Below, piece by piece: positions 1-9,004 of a stretch of 64,000 nucleotides of DNA. The notes beneath the pieces were generated by a model, which did no database searches, was not told the origin of the DNA, and worked only from the letters and a program-made list of their open reading frames with translations. The DNA comes from Calditrichota bacterium. Lineage in GTDB: Bacteria; Electryoneota; RPQS01. A program made the position numbers and the translations under genes. Location of the stretch: assembly GCA_020637445.1 (NCBI GenBank), contig JACJVZ010000001.1, forward strand, positions 1,240,001-1,304,000, read 5' to 3'. Position 1 is the first letter of the stretch. Each line of letters opens with the position of its first letter.

Positions 1-743
1 AAATCTTCGTCATCCGGACCGCCGTAATAGTATCCCCACAGCGAATCACCGTTCGCATCCAGTTTCATCACGAGACCTTGCAGATTTCCAACCAATGGGT
101 CCCAATAGTCACCGACAAGAATAAATCCGCCGTCCACGTCCTGCGCAGCTTCCCATACATAGTCACTCCATTCACGGCCATAAATCTTAGAATCAAGACT
201 GTCACCGTCTTCAGAGATTTTCAGCGCATGAAATTGAGTTTGCCCACCTTCCGTTGTTTGACCGAAAACCCAATAGCCGCCGCCGGACGCGGGAAAAATA
301 GCTTCGGACGCGTCTGCCGAAGCGTCGGCCCCGATGATCGACGTCCAGAGCGAGTCTCCGTTTTGGTCTAATTTAACAATATACTTCTTTGTGGCACCTG
401 GTTGATTGGGAATTCTGGTTTGGCCCGCGAACACGAGTGTCCCGTCGTTTCCTTCAGTGACGGCTCGGAACCACCCTAACCCCAATCCACGAAAACCGTT
501 GACCCATTGGGTGGCGCCGTCTGGAGATAATTTGTAGGCTCCGTTAATAATTCTGGAGGAGTCGGGGTCCATCACTCCACCCGCGAGGACTACTGAACCA
601 TCGTTCATCGCGAGTGCCTCGTAAATCGTTTCCGACTCATGGCTCTGGCCCGGAAAAACAGTCCATAAGGTATCAACTGACTGCGCCACCGCAAAGGATG
701 ACAGGGCCAAGACAATTAGCGTACGAATCAAAAGGGTCATCAT
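1..743 (-). CDS. Secreted beta-propeller-like repeat protein (3' end outside window)
   Basis: The minus-strand frame is open from two adjacent ATG codons at 743 and 740 to the left edge, giving 247 visible residues with no stop. The N-terminus is a signal peptide with hydrophobic core LLIRTLIVLALSSFAVA followed by Q. The rest consists of repeated units of roughly 45-50 residues containing DG(G/S)(F/V)(I/V)LxG turns and recurring NGDSLW-type strands (NGDSLW twice, DGDSL once, DGATQW once). This pattern is typical of secreted propeller proteins in FCB-group bacteria that often end in a C-terminal sorting domain; that end is not visible. GGAG lies just upstream, better spaced for the second ATG. 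A good promoter lies at 774-802. The substrate or role is unknown. Confidence 0.8.
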   Translation of the reverse strand, partial: MMTLLIRTLIVLALSSFAVAQSVDTLWTVFPGQSHESETIYEALAMNDGSVVLAGGVMDPDSSRIINGAYKLSPDGATQWVNGFRGLGLGWFRAVTEGNDGTLVFAGQTRIPNQPGATKKYIVKLDQNGDSLWTSIIGADASADASEAIFPASGGGYWVFGQTTEGGQTQFHALKISEDGDSLDSKIYGREWSDYVWEAAQDVDGGFILVGDYWDPLVGNLQGLVMKLDANGDSLWGYYYGGPDDED

Positions 744-773
744 TTCTCCGGTATTATTCACAAAACAACACGT

Positions 774-802
774 AATTTACTGAACCTGACTCGGAATGTC
801 AA
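774..802 (-). promoter_or_regulatory. Sigma-70-type promoter for the truncated secreted protein
   Basis: Read on the minus strand: a perfect -35 TTGACA (797-802), 17-bp spacer and -10 TAAATT (774-779). The predicted start is about 25 bp upstream of the two candidate ATG codons at 743/740. Confidence 0.65.
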
Positions 803-835
803 CAATTTCAATGTGTTTTAGAATTCCGTGGTTTC

Positions 836-868
836 CGACAAAAAGAAAGCGGCGCATGCTGCGCCGCT
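836..868 (-). terminator. Rho-independent terminator after tRNA-Gly
   Basis: A 9-bp GC-rich stem (848-856 with 860-868, 3-nt loop) is followed on the minus strand by TTCTTTTT. It begins 5 bp beyond the tRNA 3' end, so the tRNA looks like a single-gene transcript. Confidence 0.8.
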
Positions 869-872
869 CTTG

Positions 873-944
873 AGCGGATGACGGGACTCGAACCCGCAAC
901 CTCCAGCTTGGGAAGCTGACACTCTACCATTGAGTTACATCCGC
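873..944 (-). tRNA. tRNA-Gly (anticodon CCC)
   Basis: The minus-strand sequence folds as a tRNA: 7-bp acceptor stem GCGGATG/CATCCGC, D-arm containing AATGGTAGAGT, anticodon stem TCAGC/GCTGG (closing T-G) with loop TTCCCAA (U33, anticodon CCC, A37), and a T-arm with the invariant GGTTCGAGTCC. The discriminator base is U. CCA is not encoded. The CCC anticodon would read only GGG, so another tRNA-Gly must exist elsewhere in the genome. Confidence 0.95.
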
Positions 945-955
945 AAGACTTCCCG

Positions 956-983
956 AATTTACACATTCTCCACTAATTATCAA
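956..983 (-). promoter_or_regulatory. Promoter of tRNA-Gly
   Basis: Minus strand: -35 TTGATA (978-983), 16-bp spacer, -10 TAAATT (956-961), placed about 12 bp upstream of the mature tRNA 5' end. Confidence 0.55.
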
Positions 984-1056
984 AGTCTGCCGCGAGCGTC
1001 GGGTGGTCGCGCAAATCTATGCTGCAAGTCGTTGAATTCAATTTGATCGAAGTTAT

Positions 1057-1084
1057 TTGAAACCTTTTCGGGTGTTCATATGAC
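1057..1084 (+). promoter_or_regulatory. Possible promoter for the small lipoprotein gene
   Basis: -35 TTGAAA (1057-1062), 16-bp spacer, -10 TATGAC (1079-1084), implying a leader of about 110 nt. At the end of that leader GCGGT (1161-1165) can pair with ACCGC (1184-1188), and GCGA (1171-1174) with TCGC (1180-1183), directly abutting the Shine-Dalgarno AAGGAG at 1189-1194. The rest of the 945-1200 gap shows nothing else recognisable. Confidence 0.35.
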
Positions 1085-1200
1085 TAACTAAGTAGGGCAC
1101 GCTGTAGACGGAAGCGTTAGCCGGGTTACCCGCCTGAAGATATCCGTCAAAGACAGAATCGCGGTGATAAGCGAATCTCTCGCACCGCAAGGAGTACCCT

Positions 1201-1620
1201 ATGAAAGCTCTTTGGAAATACCTTCCGCTGTTGCTGCTTGTGGGCTGTTCCGCCGACATGGCGACTCAACCCACCGCCCCGGACAATGCAACTGTACAGG
1301 CTCAGTATCCGAACGAAAAGGACGTTCCCATCATGGATATCGAGCCCGGTGATCCGTTGTGTGAAACGAACAACACGGGTTTTGCGGAGCTCACGAATCC
1401 GTGCCGGCATGCAATCACGTGCGTAATCGGGAATCAGTATTCGTTCGTCGTAAATCCGGGTGAAACGATCACAGAAGTAATCATCACCGGAGCGCACGAA
1501 ATTCAATGGTGGGGCGGCTGCCAAGGACACTACACGGCACCTTTGTTGATTTCAAAGTGCAAAACGACGACTTCGCGATTTGAGCAAGCGAAGGCTAACC
1601 GAAACCCGGCAATTCAATAG
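1201..1620 (+). CDS. Small predicted lipoprotein, function unknown
   Basis: 139 residues. A short signal sequence ends in the lipobox LLVGC (Cys16), so the mature protein is probably lipid-anchored. AAGGAG seven bases before the ATG supports the start. After the anchor comes a Ser/Thr/Ala/Pro-rich linker and a compact domain containing five Cys (motifs DPLCETN, NPCRHAITC, WGGCQGH and a late KCK). Disulfides or metal binding in the periplasm are possible. I do not recognise the family. It is monocistronic: a terminator follows immediately and the downstream gene is convergent. Confidence 0.7.
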   Translation: MKALWKYLPLLLLVGCSADMATQPTAPDNATVQAQYPNEKDVPIMDIEPGDPLCETNNTGFAELTNPCRHAITCVIGNQYSFVVNPGETITEVIITGAHEIQWWGGCQGHYTAPLLISKCKTTTSRFEQAKANRNPAIQ

Positions 1621-1636
1621 CACGATCAAATGGTAG

Positions 1637-1664
1637 AGAGCGGCGAGTGCCGCTCTTTGTTTAT
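1637..1664 (+). terminator. Terminator between convergent genes
   Basis: An 8-bp stem AGAGCGGC/GCCGCTCT (1637-1644 with 1649-1656), loop GAGT, then TTGTTTATTT. It lies at the end of the small lipoprotein gene and touches the stop codon of the convergent S9 peptidase. Confidence 0.7.
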
Positions 1665-3514
1665 TTCGGCACGTACGTATTCAAAAACTCCGCGGTCTTG
1701 GTGTAGGCGTCGAGTTTATTTTCCGTTTTGCGCAGGCCGTGGCCTTCATCGGCATAACGCAAATACTCGACGATTCCGTCGCGGTTCTTGATGGACTCCA
1801 CGATTTGATCCGCCTCCGATTGCGGCACGCGCGGATCATTAGCGCCCTGTATAACAAGCAGCGGCGCTTTTATTTTGTCCGCATGATTCAAGGGTGAAAT
1901 CTCTTCAAGGAACTCGCGGTCGTCCGCAAGAGAGCCATACTCTGCCTCCCGCAGCGCACGGCGGTATTTTCCAGTGTTTTCAAGGAAGGACACGAAGTTC
2001 GATATGCCGACGATGTCGATTCCCGCGGCAAACAGATCCGGGTAGTTTGTCAGCCCGGCCAGCACCATGAAACCGCCGTAGCTTCCGCCAAGCAAAACAA
2101 TCTTCTTTTTGTCGATGCCTTTTTGCTTTGCGAGCCATTTTGCCGCATATTCAATATCCTTGACGGAGTCCATGCGCTTGCGAACATTATCCAACGCAAT
2201 ATATTCCCGCCCGAAACCGGCAGAACCTCGGACATTGGGCTCAAGAATCGCGTACCCTTTGTAGAGGAAATACTGAAAAAGTCCGCTCAGATCTGGCCGC
2301 GCTTGACTCTCAGGTCCGCCATGAATGGAGACGATCACAGGCGTTTTGTCCGACATCTCGTGCGGCTTGTAGAAAAACGCGGGGATCATTCGCTTGTCAA
2401 ATGTCTCGTACTCAATCAGTTCGGGCGTGACAAATATCTCGGTCGGAACACCGCCTGTAGCAGAATATGTCAAACGTGACATCAGATCCAAACGAGTTTC
2501 GTAAACCCAAACGTCAAAAGGCTTGTTCGCTGAACCATAAGTGATGGCGATGAAGCGGGAATCAGGTGAGAACGACATATCGCGAATGATACCTTCCGGC
2601 AACCTGTATGCACCGACGCGCTTGTCTTTGGCGACGTTTACATAGGTAAACTCGGAAAGTCCTTTCGCATTTTTCGCAAAAGCGTAGCCGGTGCCGTCAG
2701 GCGAAACCGAAAGCACATCGATATCGGCATCGGGCGTTTCCAGCCACGACCACATCTGCGTACTCAAATTGTACTTGGCAACACCGACAAAGTCACGATC
2801 ACGATTGGTCAAGACGTAAAAACTACTGCCAGCTTCGTCAAACTGAGGTTGATCATAGTAAACGTCGCCTTCATGCTCCGTCAGTACGGTGGTCTCTCCG
2901 GACTCGCGGTCAAACAACAAGATGTCGGTATTGACATTTGAATGCCACTTCAGAATTAGCAAGTAACGGCCGTCCAGCGAATAATCCTGTGCCGTATTGT
3001 CTCCGTCGCCTTGAAAAATCATAACCGGTTCGCGGTCGTCGATGTGATGGTCGTAGATATCAAAATCAACGCCATTTCGTTTGTTTGACGAATAGCTAAA
3101 TCTCATCCCGTCGGGTGACCAGCAGCCAAAACGATAGATCGCGTCGTCATCTACAGACGTTAGCGGCATCAGCGGCGTGTAGCCAGGAGTCATCATATAG
3201 AGCTTGGAGCGCTCGTTGCCGCCGCGCGATGCCGCGACTATGACTTGAGCAGGGCTCTTGGGGGACCACCAAACACCATCCACGCCATCCGATTCGAAAG
3301 TCACCTGCTTCGGCGCTTTGAGCCTGTCTCCGGAAATCCACACTTGCGGTTCGCCGCTAATGTTGGAAATGTATGCAACTTCGGTACCTTGCGGATTATA
3401 AGAAGGTCGAGTCGCATACTGCACATTGAGAAACTGGGATAACGTGAACTCCTGAGCGAAAGAGTTTGCACTCAGCAGCAGCAGCAGAACGATTTTGAGA
3501 CTGAAACGAATCAT
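1661..3514 (-). CDS. Secreted S9 family (prolyl oligopeptidase-type) peptidase
   Basis: 617 residues. A signal peptide ends near SFAQ (about residue 21). Residues about 25-360 are WD40/PD40-type propeller blades (several SPDGxxxAY/F motifs). The C-terminal third is an alpha/beta hydrolase with nucleophile motif GGSYGG (Ser478), Asp560 in GANDPRV and His592 in DEGHG; the spacing of 82 and 32 residues matches the S9 catalytic triad. Family members cleave short peptides, often after Pro or as dipeptidyl/acylaminoacyl peptidases. The signal peptide suggests a periplasmic or extracellular role in peptide use. It is the last gene of the hsp20-lon-comFC-subtilase-coaE operon and overlaps coaE by ATGA. 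Confidence 0.93.
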   Translation of the reverse strand: MIRFSLKIVLLLLLSANSFAQEFTLSQFLNVQYATRPSYNPQGTEVAYISNISGEPQVWISGDRLKAPKQVTFESDGVDGVWWSPKSPAQVIVAASRGGNERSKLYMMTPGYTPLMPLTSVDDDAIYRFGCWSPDGMRFSYSSNKRNGVDFDIYDHHIDDREPVMIFQGDGDNTAQDYSLDGRYLLILKWHSNVNTDILLFDRESGETTVLTEHEGDVYYDQPQFDEAGSSFYVLTNRDRDFVGVAKYNLSTQMWSWLETPDADIDVLSVSPDGTGYAFAKNAKGLSEFTYVNVAKDKRVGAYRLPEGIIRDMSFSPDSRFIAITYGSANKPFDVWVYETRLDLMSRLTYSATGGVPTEIFVTPELIEYETFDKRMIPAFFYKPHEMSDKTPVIVSIHGGPESQARPDLSGLFQYFLYKGYAILEPNVRGSAGFGREYIALDNVRKRMDSVKDIEYAAKWLAKQKGIDKKKIVLLGGSYGGFMVLAGLTNYPDLFAAGIDIVGISNFVSFLENTGKYRRALREAEYGSLADDREFLEEISPLNHADKIKAPLLVIQGANDPRVPQSEADQIVESIKNRDGIVEYLRYADEGHGLRKTENKLDAYTKTAEFLNTYVPK

Positions 3515-4107
3515 GTGATTTGTGGTTGTATTTTGCTATTCCAAAATTCGAGGACTTGGTCACGCAGATCAGCCAAAGAGCCGTCGTTATGGATTACGAA
3601 ATCCGCGCCTTCGATCTTCCGTTCGTCGGAAAGCTGGGAGCCGCGGCGCAGTTGAAAATCTTCGCGCGAAAATCTGTGATGTGACCGCTCGAATGCTGCT
3701 TCCTCGGACGACACGACCGTCAAGACAAGATCAAAGCGATCTTGAATATTCCATTCGAAAATCAGTGCGGCATCGAAGACCGCAACGGTTCTCACCGCTC
3801 GTTGCGCGAACTCTTCCCATCTGCGGAGAATTCCCGGAAAAGTAAGATCGGTCAACCAACGACTAAGCTCTTTGCTGGCAAAGACTCTTTTCGCAATCAA
3901 GCCGCGGTCCAAAACGCCGCGAGCGTCACAAACGTCTGAACCCAGTTTCACGACGAGTTCATTCCGTACGGCCTCATCTTCTTCAAGCACTGCCCGTCCG
4001 AATTCATCTCCGGAAACTACGCCCGCTCCGAGATTTCTCAGCAAGTCCGCGACTGTAGATTTGCCCGATCCGATGCCGCCCGTAAGTGCAACCGTAATTC
4101 GCTTCAA
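3511..4107 (-). CDS. coaE: Dephospho-CoA kinase
   Basis: 198 residues, the usual CoaE length. It performs the last CoA biosynthesis step: ATP-dependent phosphorylation of the 3'-hydroxyl of dephospho-CoA. The P-loop is GGIGSGKST (residues 10-18), followed by a typical SGDEFGR segment. The start is TTG at 4107, which overlaps the stop of the upstream subtilase (TTGA). No closer ATG preserves the P-loop strand, so TTG is preferred. The stop overlaps the S9 peptidase start. Placement of this housekeeping enzyme between two secreted peptidases is probably just operon packing. Confidence 0.95.
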   Translation of the reverse strand: MKRITVALTGGIGSGKSTVADLLRNLGAGVVSGDEFGRAVLEEDEAVRNELVVKLGSDVCDARGVLDRGLIAKRVFASKELSRWLTDLTFPGILRRWEEFAQRAVRTVAVFDAALIFEWNIQDRFDLVLTVVSSEEAAFERSHHRFSREDFQLRRGSQLSDERKIEGADFVIHNDGSLADLRDQVLEFWNSKIQPQIT

Positions 4108-7100
4108 CGTGCCACCGCAATCTTGCCCGCAACTTTGTCGCCGTTCGACTCTATCGTGTAGATGTACACACCAGACGATACGGCATCGCCGGAGTCATTT
4201 CGTAAATCCCATTCCGCAAATCCCGTCGCACCGTTGTGTTCGATTTTCCTTAGCAATGCGCCGTCAATTGAAAAGATTCTGATCGTGGCGGTGGTTGGCA
4301 GCGCGGCGAAGTAAACGCCATTCCCTCCAGCGGCACCCCTCCCTTTGAACGGATTCGGATAGACGTATGCGTCGTCGATATTCTGTGCACTTTCAGAAAT
4401 CAGCAAGCTCGACGCAGCGAATGGATTACCGCTTTGCGCAGTCAACTCAGAAATCTCGATGCGAACTTCCACTCCGACCGCGCCGACGGGATAACGGGAG
4501 TCCAACTCAATTTCCACAATCTTGTGCGCGTCATCGACAAAACCGACGAGAGCAACTTGCGAAGGAAGTGCTCCGCGACGAGGGTCGAGGGTTTGGTAAC
4601 TCGCAGCGCTCGCAGCGGCATCTTGCATCGGCTCGGAATATTCAATTTGCAAAATGTGGCCGACCGGTGCGTCTACCAATGTATGGCTCGCAATGTAGAC
4701 TTCTCGATCAGGAGAAGATTCGACGACAAAATGTACAAGCTGCTCCGACGACGGCAAAGGCGTGCCCTGCGCGTCGCGCAGATTTCTCAACATCAAGTCA
4801 TAGGTTCCGGGCGCAAACGGATCATCAAACACGAGTTGAAATTGTCTCGAGCCTCGGGATTCGGCAATAACCGCGGGCATCGAACCGTCGCCGAGTCTCC
4901 AGTTTCCCTGGACAAAGGCCGACGGGCCCATTGGTTCGCTAAAGTCTACGGCGATTGCTTTTGGCGCCACCACTTGCGCCGTATCCTCGGTAATCGGCGG
5001 AGTGTTCGCCGTCAAAGCTATTTCATTTGAGGGCGCACTGTAGGGTTGCACAAACGTCGTATCATAGGAAACTACAATGAAGTGTTTTTCAACGTCCAAC
5101 GGAGCTTCGGTCCAAACATACGACGTATCGGCGGTGGTTTGAAGCAGCGTTTGGTTGCCAGTTTCGGTCAAATAGAGATCGTAGTGCATTGCGCCGGGAA
5201 CAACCGACCACGTCAGTACGACGCTCGTTTCATTCAGGGGATTGCCTGACAGCACAGGGGGAAACGGCGCATCGGAAGCAGCGATTGCATTCTCGATTCT
5301 CAAATGTCTCGATCCGTCCGACATTAGAAATTCGTTGATACCGTTCCCGTTAAAATCATAGGCGACCAAAGCGCCTGCCTTTGAAGGGAAGTAATACCAA
5401 TTTGGAAGATACCTTCCGGACGTTTCATCTTTTGAGAAAACGTACAAGTCCGGAAAGGCCGAGATCAACAGCTCGCCGCAACCGTCTGCATTCACATCTG
5501 CAATGTTGACGGATGCCGGGTTGAGCGTTACATTTTCATTTCCAAGAATCGCTATGCTGTCGACGACGGCAAGACTGTTGTCGCCATCTGATTCGAAAAT
5601 GAAATAGTCCCAACCGAGTTTTAGCCGTTGGCTTTCGGAGGACGCACCGGCATTTGACCGGCAGCCGGCGACGAGTTCTTGTTCGCCGTCGCAATCGATG
5701 TCTCCGCGGGCCATCCACGTCGTGGCGTCGTTTTGCGGCATGCGGTACGACCAAACTTGCGAAAGTTCTGATCCCGTCCATTCGCACCAGATCACGTCAC
5801 CGTCGTAATCACCGTAGAAGATATCCAGTTTGCCGTCTCGATCAATGTCGCCGACTGCGGCGCCCGGAGGCCCCATAGTGTTGGATCCTGCGGTCAAATT
5901 CGGAAGTGTATCCCGAATCGTGAGCGTGAATTGCGGATCGACTTCAAACAGTGCGAGTCTCGAGGAACTTCCGAATTTCGCACGTGCGAGAATGTCTTGG
6001 CGGCCGGTCGTGCTGTCTACGGTAACATAGCGGCTAATCAGGAACTCCGGAAAAAGATCCGGACTTTCGAAGACAATATTGTTATGCACGCCGCACGCTT
6101 CGGATTGCTCCCAAATACGGCTTTCGAGGAACCTGCGCGCGCCCATTTCCATCAAGCCGTTGCCATTGGCATCACCGTAGCACTGCGGAATGTGCGGGCC
6201 GTATGTATTTTCAGTTTCGACGAAGTCAGCGCCGTTCCATTCGTATGGCTCAAGTGTATCCACGATATTAAACTCATCTACGGGCAGCAGCCAAACTTCT
6301 TCCCTGCCGTCGCAATCATAGTCGCTGACAAAATTCCCCAAAATTCCGTGCGGCAACGTGGTGTTGTTTGGGTAGAACAAGTAGGGCAAAATAGTGCTTT
6401 GTGAAGACGAATAGTCGAACGATTCACTGCGGACGGACTCGCCGATCAAGTTTGTAAGCTGCAATACGGCCTGCCAATCGCCTTGGTACCTTGACTGCGA
6501 TATTACGGCTACATGTTCGTAATTGACATAGCCGAAATCTTCACGGATGGAATCGCCTGAGCTGTTGGTCATCAAAAGGGACGCGCGGCAGATTTGATTA
6601 CTCCATGCCGTTATTTGCTGGCCGTAGCCGGGTCCGTCGAGCACGGTGCGTACGTACAAACTGTCGATCACCGGGCTTCCGTTTTGTACATATACATGGG
6701 ACATGTCCACGGATTGGCTCTGGTTTGTGCCGTGAACAACCAGACGGATCACGAGAACTGAATCAGAAGCGGGTGCTTCGATCTGTCCAAGTGTGTCGTC
6801 GAGCACCACACGCGAAGAAGTGGAAATTGGCGACCAAGTCCTCGGGTTTTCACCGAGACCGTAGCTGAGTTCATAGCTGTCGTAGGCTGTGCCCCGCGCG
6901 GTTCCGATCACAGCAAAAATGCCGCGCACGCCGCTGTCTACGCCGGGAGACGAGATGCGGGCTTCGACGTCCGCACCGAAGGCCGCCACTTCAACAGCGC
7001 GCCGCGCATTGATACGTCCGTTAGACGTCTCCGGATCCCACCCCGGAGTACGAATGTCGTCCGCACTCGAACGGATGACGTCCAAGACTTGATCTGGAGT

Positions 7101-8303
7101 CAGATCGCGATTCACGGAGAGAATCAACCCCGCGAGACCTGCGACCATTGGCGCGGCATAACTTGTGCCCGACGGGTAAACCCATTCGCCGCATTCACCG
7201 CCGAGGATCGTGGAGAGAATATTTACACCCGGCGCCATTACATCGACAGACGGTCCAAGATTTGAAAACGAAGCGCGAAAATCCAAAGAGTCCGTTGCGC
7301 CGACCGAGATGACTTCCGCGAAACCAGACGGATAATGGATGCCGTCATTGTTGGCATTTCCCGCCGAAGCGACGAGAACGACTCCGGCCTGATGTGCAAT
7401 CTGTACAACTTCACGCAGAAGCGGCGACGCAACCACGTCGCCGAAACTCATGTTGATAACTGCTGCGCCGTTTGCCGCGCCGTAGAGCAGGGCAGCCGCG
7501 ACGTCATCTTCTTCAAGTGTGCCGTTGGCGTTTCCCGCGCGCAAAGGCATAAGTTTGCAATTGAATCCAATCGAAGGATAGCAGATTCCGTTGTCACTTG
7601 TCGCGGCGGCGCAACCGGAGACATACGTGCCATGTCCAAAATCATCCATCGGATCGTTGTCACGTTCGAGATAGTCTCCGCCCGCAGGCAAACTCGGAGC
7701 ATCGACGAAATCCCAGCCGATCACGTCGTCGATGAATCCGTTTTGATCGTCGTCGACGCCGTTGTCCGGGATTTCACCCGGATTGTGCCAGATGTTGTCA
7801 CGCAGATCACGGTGAGTGTGGTCGACGCCGGTGTCAATAATTCCGATCAAAACGGATGGGTCACCGCGTGTGATTTCCCATGCCAGATCCGCGGAAATCC
7901 TGCGCAGCCACCACGCATCGCTCCATCCCTCATCGTTGGGAACGTACGGATCGTCCAACGACTGAACAGTCGAATAGCGGTTGTTGAACGCCACCCACTC
8001 GATCTCGCTGTCGCTCCGCAAAGCGGCCGCGATCTTCTGCAGATCGCTGCCTTGCGGAAGTTGCAGTTCAACCACTCTGTTCAACGAACGAGCGAGCGTC
8101 GAATACACGGAAAATGGCAAGGTTCCCGACGCATTCGCCGCAAGCAAATCATTCAGCGCGGGCGAAGAGGTTTGAAGCATCCCGTCCAGAGTCGAAACTC
8201 GGACTTGTCCGCGAGTTTTAACGAATAGAACATCCGGAGAGTAGTCGGCCAAGGCAACGCTGACCGTGAAGAGGCTCAGCAGCAACGCGAAGAGCGCGCT
8301 CAT
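4104..8303 (-). CDS. Large secreted subtilisin-like (S8) protease with VCBS repeats and C-terminal sorting-like domain
   Basis: 1399 residues from the ATG at 8303, which has AAAGGAG upstream and opens a clean signal peptide; an upstream extension would run into comFC. The catalytic triad is Asp157 (IDTG), His224 (GHGTYV) and Ser381 (SGTSYAAP), with oxyanion Asn316. Residues about 655-1005 hold VCBS/FG-GAP-like repeats with Ca-binding-type motifs (DIDRDGKLD, DIDCDGEQE, DVNADGCGE). Fibronectin III-like and SbsA/Big_5-like domains follow. The C-terminus (YPNPF plus a FlgD-like beta sandwich ending in AGKIAVAR) resembles FCB-group secretion/attachment domains. It is probably an extracellular or surface protease. 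Its location inside the lon/hsp20 operon suggests stress-linked expression. Confidence 0.9.
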   Translation of the reverse strand: MSALFALLLSLFTVSVALADYSPDVLFVKTRGQVRVSTLDGMLQTSSPALNDLLAANASGTLPFSVYSTLARSLNRVVELQLPQGSDLQKIAAALRSDSEIEWVAFNNRYSTVQSLDDPYVPNDEGWSDAWWLRRISADLAWEITRGDPSVLIGIIDTGVDHTHRDLRDNIWHNPGEIPDNGVDDDQNGFIDDVIGWDFVDAPSLPAGGDYLERDNDPMDDFGHGTYVSGCAAATSDNGICYPSIGFNCKLMPLRAGNANGTLEEDDVAAALLYGAANGAAVINMSFGDVVASPLLREVVQIAHQAGVVLVASAGNANNDGIHYPSGFAEVISVGATDSLDFRASFSNLGPSVDVMAPGVNILSTILGGECGEWVYPSGTSYAAPMVAGLAGLILSVNRDLTPDQVLDVIRSSADDIRTPGWDPETSNGRINARRAVEVAAFGADVEARISSPGVDSGVRGIFAVIGTARGTAYDSYELSYGLGENPRTWSPISTSSRVVLDDTLGQIEAPASDSVLVIRLVVHGTNQSQSVDMSHVYVQNGSPVIDSLYVRTVLDGPGYGQQITAWSNQICRASLLMTNSSGDSIREDFGYVNYEHVAVISQSRYQGDWQAVLQLTNLIGESVRSESFDYSSSQSTILPYLFYPNNTTLPHGILGNFVSDYDCDGREEVWLLPVDEFNIVDTLEPYEWNGADFVETENTYGPHIPQCYGDANGNGLMEMGARRFLESRIWEQSEACGVHNNIVFESPDLFPEFLISRYVTVDSTTGRQDILARAKFGSSSRLALFEVDPQFTLTIRDTLPNLTAGSNTMGPPGAAVGDIDRDGKLDIFYGDYDGDVIWCEWTGSELSQVWSYRMPQNDATTWMARGDIDCDGEQELVAGCRSNAGASSESQRLKLGWDYFIFESDGDNSLAVVDSIAILGNENVTLNPASVNIADVNADGCGELLISAFPDLYVFSKDETSGRYLPNWYYFPSKAGALVAYDFNGNGINEFLMSDGSRHLRIENAIAASDAPFPPVLSGNPLNETSVVLTWSVVPGAMHYDLYLTETGNQTLLQTTADTSYVWTEAPLDVEKHFIVVSYDTTFVQPYSAPSNEIALTANTPPITEDTAQVVAPKAIAVDFSEPMGPSAFVQGNWRLGDGSMPAVIAESRGSRQFQLVFDDPFAPGTYDLMLRNLRDAQGTPLPSSEQLVHFVVESSPDREVYIASHTLVDAPVGHILQIEYSEPMQDAAASAASYQTLDPRRGALPSQVALVGFVDDAHKIVEIELDSRYPVGAVGVEVRIEISELTAQSGNPFAASSLLISESAQNIDDAYVYPNPFKGRGAAGGNGVYFAALPTTATIRIFSIDGALLRKIEHNGATGFAEWDLRNDSGDAVSSGVYIYTIESNGDKVAGKIAVAR

Positions 8304-8335
8304 CTTTCTTGCTCCTTTGGTTGGGTTGTCGATCA

Positions 8336-9001
8336 TCATGAAACCGCTTTCGCGAAAGTCAGCACCTGTACGCGCTCGACGCCTTGGTTCTTCAAGACGC
8401 GCGCGCACTCTGAAACCGTCGCGCCGGTCGTAACAACATCATCAATCAACAACACGGATTTGGGAGTCTCCTCGCTAAATGAATAACTGAATGCGCCTTT
8501 GACATTCTGGTGGCGGGTACGAAAGCCTTGCCCGCTTTGCGCGGGAGTGTTGCGTGTTCGTTTTAGAAGCGGCTGTGTTTCTCCGCCAATTCTTCCGGTC
8601 AGTTCACGGCAGAGCAGCATGCTTTGATTGAACGACCGGTCGCCGAGCCTTAGCCAATGCAGCGGAACGGGAGTCCAGACGACGTCTTCTTGCACAAAAC
8701 CGGGCGGCAGAGTTCGAATCAGAAAATCCGCCATCTTCGGAGCAAGCGAAGTATGGCCGTCGAATTTCAGGGCATGTACGATTTCACGTGTGATACCGCC
8801 TTCCCGGTACGCAAAACCGGCGTGCAATCGGTCGACATGCCGCGGAGTCTTTTCAGAGGGAGTCTTTTCAGCACGCGGGAGCTCGGCCCAGCAGGCATCA
8901 CAGAAGAGCACGGACGATCCGGGCATTTCCTTGGCGCAATAGACGCATCTCGAAGGGAAAAGCAGTGACCAGAAAGACCATTCGCGAAGACGGGAGAACA
9001 C
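8336..9001 (-). CDS. comFC: ComF family protein (phosphoribosyltransferase-like)
   Basis: 221 residues, typical of ComFC/GntX. The N-terminal zinc ribbon is C19-x2-C22 and C34-x2-C37. The PRPP-binding-type loop LLIDDVVTTGAT sits near residue 190-200. The start is GTG at 9001, three bases after the lon stop, with AAGG upstream. ComFC homologues act in the cytoplasm during natural transformation (ssDNA handling with ComFA and PriA), but many non-competent bacteria also carry them. A type IV pilus operon elsewhere in this window makes a DNA-uptake role possible but unproven. Confidence 0.9.
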   Translation of the reverse strand: MFSRLREWSFWSLLFPSRCVYCAKEMPGSSVLFCDACWAELPRAEKTPSEKTPRHVDRLHAGFAYREGGITREIVHALKFDGHTSLAPKMADFLIRTLPPGFVQEDVVWTPVPLHWLRLGDRSFNQSMLLCRELTGRIGGETQPLLKRTRNTPAQSGQGFRTRHQNVKGAFSYSFSEETPKSVLLIDDVVTTGATVSECARVLKNQGVERVQVLTFAKAVS

Positions 9002-9004
9002 GAA

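Noticed and set aside
7335..8228. Plus-strand frame of about 297 codons opposite the large subtilase
   Set aside because: Mirrors the codon pattern of the catalytic domain on the other strand; no independent signal.
8304..8408. N-terminal extension of the large subtilase to 8408
   Set aside because: It would overlap comFC, is Arg-rich and precedes the signal peptide; the ATG at 8303 has AAAGGAG.
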